A stretch of 64,000 nucleotides of DNA, taken from contig CAWIDG010000025.1 of the NCBI GenBank assembly GCA_963834875.1, forward strand, positions 62,001 through 126,000. The letters run 5' to 3'. The notes under the pieces are model-generated. The model searched no databases. It was not told the DNA's origin and worked only from the letters and a program-made list of their open reading frames with translations. The stretch comes from DATAGF01 sp963834875 (GTDB taxonomy: Bacteria > Actinomycetota > Thermoleophilia > Miltoncostaeales > Miltoncostaeaceae). A program made the translations under genes and the position numbers. This document shows, one piece after another, positions 8,349-16,708 of the stretch; the first letter of the stretch is position 1; each line of letters starts with the position of its first letter.

Positions 8349-9173
8349 TCAGGTCGCGCGCAGCTGGCCTGACCGCGGCGAGCGCAGGTTGGGCCGCAGG
8401 CCCGCCTCGGCGAAGCCGGCGCGCAGCATGTTGCGGTAGGAGGGGCCCGGAGCCTCGTCGCCGACGGGCGCGCCCGTCTCCGTCGCGACCTCCCGGAGGC
8501 CGAGCCGCTCGGCGCGCCGCAGCCGCTCGGCGAACAGCGCGCCCTGGGCCCCGCGCCCGCGATGCTCCGGGAGGGTGGCGCCGAAGCCGAGCCAGCCGCT
8601 GTCGCCGTGGGCGAAGAGGGCCGCCGCGCCGACCGGCTCGCCGCGGTCGAGCGCGACCAGGCAGGTCCAGCCCGGGCGGCCCACGAGGGCGCCCATCCAG
8701 GCCGAGAAGTCGGGGGGCATCTCGAACGCGGCCGCGACGATGCTCCCGAACTCCGACGCGCGGGACGGCCCGGCGTCCTGGATCGTCAGTCCGTCGCGGG
8801 CGCCGGCGCCCGGCCGGCCTCGCGCCTGAACCTCATCCACGGCCGGCCCGCCTCGAAGCCCCGCCGCGCCAGCCGCTCGCCGAGGCCCGGCGCCTCGGGG
8901 TCCACGGCGATCGAGTACGCGGCCCCGACGCGGCGGTAGAAGCCGCTCGAGCTCGTCGAGCTCGGCCTCGCCCGCCGGCGCGGTGACGCCGAGGCCGATC
9001 GCGTGGTTGACGACCGGCGTCCCGGACAGGGAGGCGCATGCCAGGCAGACGCCTCCGGCGAGGTCGAGGTGCGCGACGCCGTGGCGCTCGGCGAGGGCGG
9101 GCGGCACCGCCGACCAGAGGTCGCGGAAGGCGGCCACCTCGGCCGCGACGGGCGGAGCGGCGATCACGCCCAC
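8349..9173 (-). CDS. GNAT-family N-acetyltransferase, two compensating frameshifts
   Basis: The C-terminal half is a GNAT domain: DGLTIQDAGPSRASEF, WTCLVALDRGEPVGAAALF and the acetyl-CoA loop LPEHRGRGAQGALFAERLRRAERLGL (R/Q-x2-G-x-G/A type). The N-terminal half (VPPALAERHGVAHLDLAGGVCLA) matches a second, degenerate GNAT-like lobe. Between about 8800 and 8950 the family text is in another frame (FYRRVGAAYSIAVDPEAPG, then RRGFEAGRPWMRF), so two indels of opposite sign bracket this stretch. The GTG start at 9173 overlaps the cupin gene stop, so the two form one unit. The acetyl acceptor is unknown. Confidence 0.72.
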   Translation of the reverse strand: MGVIAAPPVAAEVAAFRDLWSAVPPALAERHGVAHLDLAGGVCLACASLSGTPVVNHAIGLGVTAPAGEAELDELERLLPPRRGRVLDRRGPRGAGPRRAAGAAGLRGGPAVDEVQARGRPGAGARDGLTIQDAGPSRASEFGSIVAAAFEMPPDFSAWMGALVGRPGWTCLVALDRGEPVGAAALFAHGDSGWLGFGATLPEHRGRGAQGALFAERLRRAERLGLREVATETGAPVGDEAPGPSYRNMLRAGFAEAGLRPNLRSPRSGQLRAT

Positions 9174-9526
9174 TCCATCGGCTCGTAGCCGCTCGTGCGC
9201 GGGGCCGACACGATCAGCACCGAGGCGACCTCGTCGCCCTCGTTGACCACGGTGCGCTTCGGCTCGGGGTCGAGGCGCGCGAGCGTGCCCGCCGGCGCCG
9301 GGGTCCGCTCGCCGTCGATGACGAGCACGGCCGAGCCGCTCAGGACCATGAAGAGCTCCTCGTGATCCCGGGAGGTCTCGTCGTGCTCGGGGATCCCCTC
9401 GCCGGGCGGGATGTTGACGATGTTGATCCCGAAGGAGCTGACCCCGAGCGACCGGCGGACGAGCGACCAGTTGCCGGTGCGCTCGAGCTCGTCGCGGTGG
9501 GCGATGGTGATGGCGGCGGTGGACAT
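9164..9526 (-). CDS. small cupin-domain protein (120 aa)
   Basis: Single beta-barrel cupin. Motif 1 is recognisable as G(x)5 H D E x S (PEHDETSRDHEELFMVLSG) and motif 2 around VIDGERTPAPAGTLARLDPEPKRTV. His, Glu and the following His/Glu could bind a metal. The start at 9526 is set by a strong AGGAGGATCAG Shine-Dalgarno directly upstream. It is followed by the overlapping GNAT gene. Likely a small-molecule binding or sensing protein or a simple isomerase; no specific function can be given. Confidence 0.8.
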   Translation of the reverse strand: MSTAAITIAHRDELERTGNWSLVRRSLGVSSFGINIVNIPPGEGIPEHDETSRDHEELFMVLSGSAVLVIDGERTPAPAGTLARLDPEPKRTVVNEGDEVASVLIVSAPRTSGYEPMEWA

Positions 9527-9621
9527 CTGATCCTCCTGGTCGTCGTGCGATGGGTGCACCGTACGTCGTCGCCGTCGTGGGCGCGTCTCGGGGTGCGTCC
9601 CGGCAGCGTCAAGGGGGGCAC

Positions 9622-9627
9622 TAGGCT
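9622..9627 (+). promoter_or_regulatory. leaderless -10 box TAGGCT for the endonuclease III gene
   Basis: TAGGCT ends 6 bases before the ATG at 9634 and no Shine-Dalgarno is present. Confidence 0.5.
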
Positions 9628-9633
9628 GCCGCG

Positions 9634-10311
9634 ATGGCATCGCCGCGCCCCGGCACCCGCGCCCACGCGCGGGAGATCGCCGCCCGCCTGGAGGAGGCGC
9701 AGGGCCACATCGCGTGGCGCCGCCGTCACGACCCCGTGAGCGAGCTCGTCACGACGCTCCTCAGCCACAGCACGACCGACCTCAACCAGCTGAGGGCGTT
9801 CGAGGCGCTGCGCGCCCGCTATCCGAGCTGGGACGAGGTGAGGCGCGCGCCGACCGCCGAGGTGGAGGAGACGGTGCGGGTCGCGGGCCTCGCGGGCCAG
9901 AAGGCGCCGCGCATCCAGCGCGTCCTCGACGTCATCGCCGACGATCCGCGCGGCTCGGACCTGGAGTGGCTCGGCGACACCCCGCTCGACGAGGCGATGG
10001 CCTTCCTCACCGCGCTCCCCGGCGTCGGGCCGAAGACCGCCGGCTGCGTCATGTGCTTCTGCTTCGACGCCCCGGTCGTGCCCGTCGACACCCACGTCCA
10101 CCGGATCGCCCTGAGGACCCGGATCGTCCCCCCGAGGGCGAGCGCGGAGGAGGCCCAGGAGCGCCTGAGCCGCTGGATCCCGCCCGACCTGGCCTACGCC
10201 ACCCACATGCACCTGATCGCCCACGGCCGCACGATCTGCACCGCCCGCTCCCCGCGCTGCGGCGAGTGCCCGCTGCTCGACCTCTGCCCCGAAGGGCGCC
10301 GCCGCGCATAA
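9634..10311 (+). CDS. endonuclease III family DNA glycosylase/AP lyase (225 aa)
   Basis: Base-excision-repair glycosylase of the HhH-GPD superfamily. The helix-hairpin-helix LPGVGPKTAGCVMCF carries the catalytic lysine and VDTHVHRIALR carries the catalytic aspartate. A C-terminal iron-sulfur loop has cysteines in the spacing C-x6-C-x2-C-x5-C (CTARSPRCGECPLLDLCP). Full length. It differs from classical Nth in details such as HSTTDLNQLRAFEAL in place of LSAQTTD; this subgroup is common in actinobacteria. Monocistronic, with a leaderless-type promoter. Substrate range (oxidised pyrimidines versus others) is not determined. Confidence 0.9.
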   Translation: MASPRPGTRAHAREIAARLEEAQGHIAWRRRHDPVSELVTTLLSHSTTDLNQLRAFEALRARYPSWDEVRRAPTAEVEETVRVAGLAGQKAPRIQRVLDVIADDPRGSDLEWLGDTPLDEAMAFLTALPGVGPKTAGCVMCFCFDAPVVPVDTHVHRIALRTRIVPPRASAEEAQERLSRWIPPDLAYATHMHLIAHGRTICTARSPRCGECPLLDLCPEGRRRA

Positions 10312-10319
10312 TCGCGACC

Positions 10320-11077
10320 GTGGATGTCTGGCTTCACGGCTTCGCTCACGCTCGGCGCACGGCCCAGCTTGCGCGCCGGGTCGAGGCGTGGGCTTTGACG
10401 GGCTGTTGGTCGCCGACAGCCAGAACCTGAACGCGGACGTCTGGATCGAGCTCGGGCTCGTCGCGGCGGCCACCGAGCGGATCCGCCTCGGTCCCGGCGT
10501 GACAATCCGGCCACTCGCCATCCGGCGGTGACGGCGTCGGCGGCGGCGACCCTTCAGCTCGAGAGCGGCGGCCGCGCGGTGCTCGGGTTCGGCCGCGGCG
10601 ACTCGGCGTTGACGCAGATCGGGCGTCGCCCGGTGAGCGTGGATGAGTTCGAGTCGGCCCTGGTCGAGATCCAGGGTTCTTGCGGGGAGAGCGGGTCCAC
10701 CTCGGCGGCGTCAGCAGCGCCATCGCCTGGATCGCAGACTCGGGCCAGCCGAAGGTGCCGGTCGCTGTGGCCGCCGGCCCCGGACCAGGCGGCCAGCCGG
10801 GCAGCCCAGGTCTGGCCGACCGGCGCGAGCGAGGCCAAGTGGCCAACCGGGCAACGGCCTCGTGCGCCGGCTGAGGGCGACGATCGGAGTTCAGAGGCGC
10901 CCGTCTCGCTCTCGGCGATCGGTCGACGGCGCTCCTGCGGCGTCCCGGCTCGAGCGCTCGACCGGCCGTGCGCGACTGGCGGCGCGCCGCGCCGGCCTCG
11001 GGCAGCACGCGAAGCCCGGGGTCGACCACCACCGGCTCGAGCCGCTCGCGGATGAGGTGTTGCCGGCGTTGCACTGA
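10320..11077 (+). pseudogene. decayed LLM-class F420-dependent oxidoreductase
   Basis: Remnant of a luciferase-like, F420-dependent TIM-barrel oxidoreductase in several frames: a GTG start and VDVWLHGFAHARRTAQLARR at 10320, then GFDGLLVADSQNLNADVW and ATERIRLGPGVT at 10390-10505, RHPAVTASAAATLQLESGGR and VLGFGRGDSALTQIG at 10515-10630, and VHLGGVSSAIAWIADSGQPKVPVAVAA at 10695-10775. A possible C-terminus, LEPLADEVLPAL, ends at about 11075. At least three frame changes occur, and the central part after 10780 is replaced by unrelated sequence containing a GGCCAAGTGGCC element, so this is real decay and not only sequencing error. Confidence 0.65.
10833..10867 (+). repeat. GGCCAAGTGGCC element plus degenerate 23-bp neighbour
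   Basis: GGCCAAGTGGCC at 10833-10844, then an 11-base spacer beginning AAC, then GGCCTCGTGCGC at 10856-10867, which is the same pattern with changes at exactly 23 bases. Same repeat family as at 11094-11150 and 27174-27254. Confidence 0.6.
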
Positions 11078-11093
11078 GCGCGCCGCGGAGCGC

Positions 11094-11150
11094 TCTCAAA
11101 TGGCCACCGCGCGACGGCCAAGTGGCCAACCCTGAGACGGCCAAGTGGCC
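11094..11150 (+). repeat. array of GGCCAAGTGGCC near-palindromes, 22-23 bp pitch
   Basis: Perfect 12-mers at 11116-11127 and 11139-11150 are 23 bases apart, preceded by a half-preserved unit ending AAATGGCC at 11105. The spacer after the first perfect copy starts AAC, as in the other two loci. It lies between the decayed oxidoreductase gene and the 3' end of the minus-strand membrane-protein gene, so it is not in an obvious promoter position here. Confidence 0.8.
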
Positions 11151-11168
11151 ACCTGGCGGCGGCCCGGC

Positions 11169-12009
11169 TCAGAGCTCCTGGTCGAGCGGCTCACCCGCGG
11201 GCCGGGCCAGGGCGAATGCGGCTCCGCCGATGACCGTCAGGGCCGAGAGGACGACGATCCAGGTCGCGCGGGCGGAGCCGGCCTCCATGTCGCCGAAGCC
11301 CGTGAGGGCACCGAGGAGCGCGCCGGCGGGGAAGGCGACCAGGGCCAGCAGGGGGATCCGGGCCTCGCGGCGGCCGCGCAGGGCCGGCCAGGCGGCCATG
11401 ACCGCCATGAGGAGGCACCAGGCGCCCAGGAACCGGCCGCCCAGAAGGGGCACGTCGAACGGGGCGGGGAAGGCCCTCGGGTCGGCGAGGAAGGCGATCG
11501 CCCCGGCCAGATAGGCGAGCGCGAGGACGGCGAGGCCGGCGCGCAGCCACCCGGGCGGCAGGGGCCCCGGGGGGCCGCCCTCGCGGCGCAGGGCCACGAG
11601 GATCGCCGCGAAGGTGAGCGGGCTCGCGACGAAGAGGATGACCCAGATCACGGCGAGGGCGCGCGAGAAGTCGAAGACGTCGCGGTGGGCGATCGTGGCC
11701 GCGAGGGTCGGGAGGGTGAGCGCCAGCGCCCCGACGCAGAGGCCGCGGCCGGCCGGCCACCGGGTCCCCGGCGGCCGTGCCGAAGACGACGGCCGAGGCC
11801 ACGTAGAGCCCGCCGACGATCGCGGCGAGTGGGCTCGGAGCGAGCGCCCACGCGAAGTAGTCCTCCGTGTCGCCGGGAACGATCAGCATGAGGATGCCGG
11901 CGATCGCGGCCGCGACTGCGACGATCAGGCACGCGGCCAGCAGCACCCGCTCGGCGGCGGCGCGGGCGGGCGCCTTCGGGGCCGCGACGACGGGAGCCGG
12001 CTCGCTCAT
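11169..12009 (-). CDS. multi-pass membrane protein of unknown function, frameshifted
   Basis: Begins MSEPAPVVAAPKAPARAAAERV with helices LLAACLIVAVAAAIAGILML and LAAIVGGLYVASAVVFGTAAG, then continues after a frame change near 11770 with IWVILFVASPLTFAAILVAL, LAVLALAYLAGAIAFLADP, FLGAWCLLMAVMAAWPAL, LLALVAFPAGALLGALTGFG and ATWIVVLSALTVIGGAAFAL. That makes about seven or eight membrane helices in roughly 280 residues, with no known family motif. TAGGCT on the minus strand ends 8 bases before the ATG (12009), suggesting a leaderless transcript. The 3' end faces the GGCCAAGTGGCC repeats. Confidence 0.7.
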
Positions 12010-12017
12010 CGCCGTCG

Positions 12018-12023
12018 AGCCTA
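12018..12023 (-). promoter_or_regulatory. leaderless -10 box TAGGCT for the membrane-protein gene
   Basis: TAGGCT on the minus strand, 8 bases before the ATG at 12009; no Shine-Dalgarno. Confidence 0.5.
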
Positions 12024-12066
12024 TCCGGCCGCCTCGGGGCCGCGCAGACGTACGCAGCCCGCAGAA

Positions 12067-12089
12067 ATCTGAGTCATTACCACTGAGAT
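12067..12089. promoter_or_regulatory. HAIR-like HspR operator upstream of dnaK
   Basis: ATCTGAGT, seven bases, ACTGAGAT: an inverted repeat (7 of 8 positions) with the N7 spacing of the HspR site HAIR (CTTGAGT-N7-ACTCAAG). A weaker second arrangement, CTTGACA-N7-ACTAAGA at 12093-12113, overlaps the -35 box. Since hspR is the fifth gene of this operon, autorepression is expected. The match to consensus is partial. Confidence 0.5.
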
Positions 12090-12093
12090 CGAC

Positions 12094-12121
12094 TTGACAT
12101 GACCAGACTAAGATCTACCAT
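12094..12121 (+). promoter_or_regulatory. housekeeping-type promoter of the dnaK operon
   Basis: TTGACA at 12094-12099, 16-base spacer, TACCAT at 12116-12121. The transcript would have a leader of about 55 bases with GAGGAGG at 12165-12171 before the dnaK ATG. This is the clearest -35/-10 pair in the window and is overlapped by the HAIR-like repeats. Confidence 0.7.
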
Positions 12122-12181
12122 TCCCTCGGACAAACCCGAACCGCTGGCTGGGCGCGCCCCGGCCGAGGAGGACGTGAACGC

Positions 12182-14074
<1,893 letters not shown>

Positions 14075-14113
14075 CCGACCCGACCGACCGACGAACAAGG
14101 AGGATCAGACACA

Positions 14114-14566
14114 ATGCCCGCTGTCGTGAGGTTCGATCCGTTCCGCGACATCACCTCGCTTCGCGACGAGATGAACCGCCTGTTCACCCGCACCCTGGGC
14201 GAGGGCTCCTCGGCCGGGGCCGCGTGGACCCCGGCCGTGGACATCTTCGACGCCGCCGAGGCCATCGTGCTGAAGGCGGAGCTGCCGGGGCTGTCGCCGG
14301 ACGACATCGACATCGAGATCGACGAGAACGTCCTCACCCTCAAGGGCGAGCGGCGCTTCGAGGAGAAGGTCGAGGAGGGCCGCTACTACCGCGTCGAGCG
14401 CGCGTACGGCTCCTTCCAGCGCAGCGTCACGCTGCCCCAGGGCGTGAAGCCGGACGAGATCACGGCCACCTTCGAGCACGGCGTGCTGACCGTGCGCGTG
14501 CCGAAGGCGGACGAGGTCAAGCCGCGCAAGATCGCCGTGGCCGGCAACGGGACCGCGTCGGCGTGA
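14114..14566 (+). CDS. Hsp20/alpha-crystallin small heat-shock protein (150 aa)
   Basis: ATP-independent holdase. A short N-terminal arm (RFDPFRDITSLRDEMNRLF) precedes the alpha-crystallin domain, which runs from TPAVDIFDAAEAIVLKAELPG to the conserved LPQGVKPDEITATFEHGVLTVRVPK, with a short C-terminal tail that lacks an obvious I-x-I motif. A strong Shine-Dalgarno AAGGAGGA lies about 10 bases upstream. The gene sits between dnaK and grpE, an uncommon position, and its stop overlaps the grpE GTG (GTGA). It is thus likely under the same HspR control and may hand substrates to DnaK. Confidence 0.96.
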   Translation: MPAVVRFDPFRDITSLRDEMNRLFTRTLGEGSSAGAAWTPAVDIFDAAEAIVLKAELPGLSPDDIDIEIDENVLTLKGERRFEEKVEEGRYYRVERAYGSFQRSVTLPQGVKPDEITATFEHGVLTVRVPKADEVKPRKIAVAGNGTASA

Positions 14567-15170
14567 ACCACGCCGACCCCCAGCGGGCTCCGGGGCCCCC
14601 GGCTCCGGAGCCCGAGGGCCCGGCCCATCCGGAGCCCGAGGCCGCCGGCCGGCCGCCGAGGCGCCGTCGCCCGCCGAGCAGAACGGCTCGGAGGAGCTCG
14701 CGCGCGTGGCCGCCGAGCGCGACGACTACCTCGACGCGCTCCAGCGCCTGAAGGCCGAGTTCGACAACTACCGCCGGCGCACCGAGCGCGATCGCGAGGC
14801 CGTCGCCGTGGCCGCCCAGCGCGAGCTCGTGCGGGGCCTGCTGCCCGTGATGGACAACCTGGAGCGGGCCGTGGCCGCCCTCGGCGGGCCGAGCCCGACG
14901 ATCGTCGCGGGGCTCGAGATGGTCCGCGGCCAGCTGGCGGAGCTGCTCGCCGGCCACGGCGTGGAGGAGATCGAGGCCGCCGGCCGGGTGTTCGACCCCA
15001 ACGTCCACGAGGCCGTCGCCCAGGTGCCGTCGGACGCGCATCCCGACGGCGCGGTCGTCGACGTCGTGGAGAAGGGCTACCGCATCTCGGACCACGTGCT
15101 GCGCCCGAGCCGGGTCGTCGTGGCCGCGACGCCCCCGGCCCCACCCGGCGAGCCGACGGACGAGGTCTGA
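14563..15170 (+). CDS. grpE: GrpE nucleotide-exchange factor, one frameshift in the disordered N-terminus
   Basis: Nucleotide-exchange factor of DnaK. A GTG start in GTGA overlap with the hsp20 stop opens a Pro/Glu-rich leader; near 14645-14660 the frame changes, after which the conserved protein follows: a long coiled-coil helix (ELARVAAERDDYLDALQRLKAEFDNYRRR), LVRGLLPVMDNLERA and the beta-domain signature GVEEIEAAGRVFDPNVHEAV with VVDVVEKGYRISDHVLRPSRVVVA. Because GrpE is essential and the rest is intact, the break is most likely an error in the DNA sequence. The next gene, dnaJ, starts 11 bases later. Confidence 0.9.
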
Positions 15171-15181
15171 GGGGACGGGGC

Positions 15182-16274
15182 GTGGAGGACCTCTACGCCA
15201 CGCTCGGGGTCTCGCGCAGCGCAAGCGCCGACGAGATCAGGAAGGCGTACCGGAAGCTCGCCCGCGAGTACCACCCGGACGCGAACGCCGGCGACCCCAA
15301 GGCGGAGGAGCGCTTCAAGGCGATCTCCCACGCCCATGACGTGCTGTCCGACCCGGACAAGCGGCGCGAGTACGACGCCATGGCCGCGTTCGGCGGGCGG
15401 CGCCCGAACGGAGGCGGCGGCGCGACGTGGACGACCGGCGGCGAGGGGGGCGGCTTCGGCGACTTCGCCGACCTGTTCTCGTCCATCTTCCGCGGCGGAC
15501 GCGGCCCAGGAGGCGGGCGAGCCCGCCGCCCGGCGCGGCGCCGACGTCGAGGTCGAGGTCAACCTGTCGTTCGATCAGGCGATGGCCGGCGCCCAGGTGC
15601 CGGTGCAGGTGGAGACGCCGGTGGCCTGCGCCGACTGCAACGGCAGCGGCGCGAAGCCGGGCACCAGCCCGCGCCTGTGCCCCGAGTGCAAGGGCCGGGG
15701 CGTCCGGGGCCGCGACGTCGGCTCGTTCGCCTTCAGCGAGCCCTGCCCGCGGTGCGGCGGCAACGGGACGGTCATCGACGACCCCTGCCCGACCTGCCGC
15801 GGCACCGGCAGCACCTCGACGCGCTCGCAGATCAAGGTGAAGATCCCGCCGGGCGTCAAGGACGGCACCAAGATCCGCCTGAAGGGCAAGGGCCAGGCGG
15901 GCCTCCGCGGTGGTCCCGCGGGAGACCTGCAGGTCATCACGCGCGTCGCCCCGAGCCACCTCTACACCCGCCGGGGGGACGACCTGGTGATCGAGGTCCC
16001 GGTGACCTTCGCCGAGGCCGCCCTCGGCGCCCAGGTCGAGGTGCCGACCATCGACGGCCGCGTGAAGCTGCGCGTGCCCCCCGGCAGCGCCGACGGCCGC
16101 CAGCTCCGGCTCGCCGGCAAGGGCGCCCCGCGCCTGAAGGGCGAGGGCCGCGGGGCCCTGATCGCCAAGCTGCGCGTGCAGGTGCCCCGCCGGCTCACCG
16201 ACGAGCAGCGCGAGGCGCTCGAGCGCTTCGCCGAGCTCGACGGCGACGACCCGCGGGAGGCGCTGTTCCGATGA
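15182..16274 (+). CDS. dnaJ: chaperone DnaJ, one frameshift after the G-rich linker
   Basis: Hsp40 co-chaperone that stimulates DnaK ATPase. GTG start; the J domain has HPD at residues 31-33. A Gly/Phe-rich linker (GGGFGDFADLFSSIFRGG) follows; the frame then changes near 15505 and continues with four CxxCxGxG zinc-finger repeats (CADCNGSG, CPECKGRG, CPRCGGNG, CPTCRGTG) and the two C-terminal beta domains (VKIPPGVKDGTKIRLKGKGQ, IDGRVKLRVPPGSADGRQLRL). Class A DnaJ. The break falls in a GC-repeat stretch and is probably technical. Its stop overlaps the hspR ATG. Confidence 0.93.
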
Positions 16275-16708
16275 GCGCCCGCCGCCCCCCCGCGTTCCTC
16301 ATCGGCCTCGCGGCCGAGCTCGCCGGGATGCATCCGCAGACGCTCCGCGTCTACGAGCGCCGCGGCCTGATCACGCCGGCTCGCAGTCCTCGGAACACGC
16401 GGCTCTACTCCGAGCAGGACGTCGCGCTGCTGCGGCGCATCCAGGAGCTCTCCGAGGAGGGCCTCAACCTGGCCGGCGTCGAGCGCGTGCTGAAGCTCGA
16501 GAAGCGGCTCGAGCGCGCCGAGCGCCGGATCCGGGACCTGGCCGACGAGCTGATGGAGACCACGGAGCGCCACCGCGCGGAGCTGGCGGCCGCGCGCGCG
16601 GCCCGCGGGCAGGTGATCGTGGCGGCACGGGACGAGACCGCCCTGGTGCCGCGCTACGCCCCGGCGGTGCCGCGCGTGACCACGACGACGAAGGGGGGGC
16701 GGGTCTGA
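16271..16708 (+). CDS. hspR: heat-shock repressor HspR, MerR family (145 aa)
   Basis: Autoregulator of the dnaK operon in actinobacteria. The N-terminal MerR-type winged helix is clear (FLIGLAAELAGMHPQTLRVYE, RRGLITPARSPRNTRLYSEQD), followed by a coiled-coil dimerisation helix (LKLEKRLERAERRIRDLADELM) and a basic tail. It lacks effector-binding cysteines, as usual for HspR, which needs DnaK as co-repressor. ATGA overlap with the dnaJ stop; its own stop overlaps the clpB start (TGATG). The presumed operator is the inverted repeat at 12067-12089. Confidence 0.93.
   Translation: MSARRPPAFLIGLAAELAGMHPQTLRVYERRGLITPARSPRNTRLYSEQDVALLRRIQELSEEGLNLAGVERVLKLEKRLERAERRIRDLADELMETTERHRAELAAARAARGQVIVAARDETALVPRYAPAVPRVTTTTKGGRV

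Noticed and set aside
9038..9739. Plus-strand frame over the cupin gene
   Set aside because: Shadow frame; the minus-strand cupin has a strong ribosome site and clear motifs.
15500..15520. Programmed frameshift in dnaJ (and grpE)
   Set aside because: No slippery heptamer or stimulatory structure typical of programmed shifting; similar breaks occur in over twenty unrelated genes, so sequence error is simpler.
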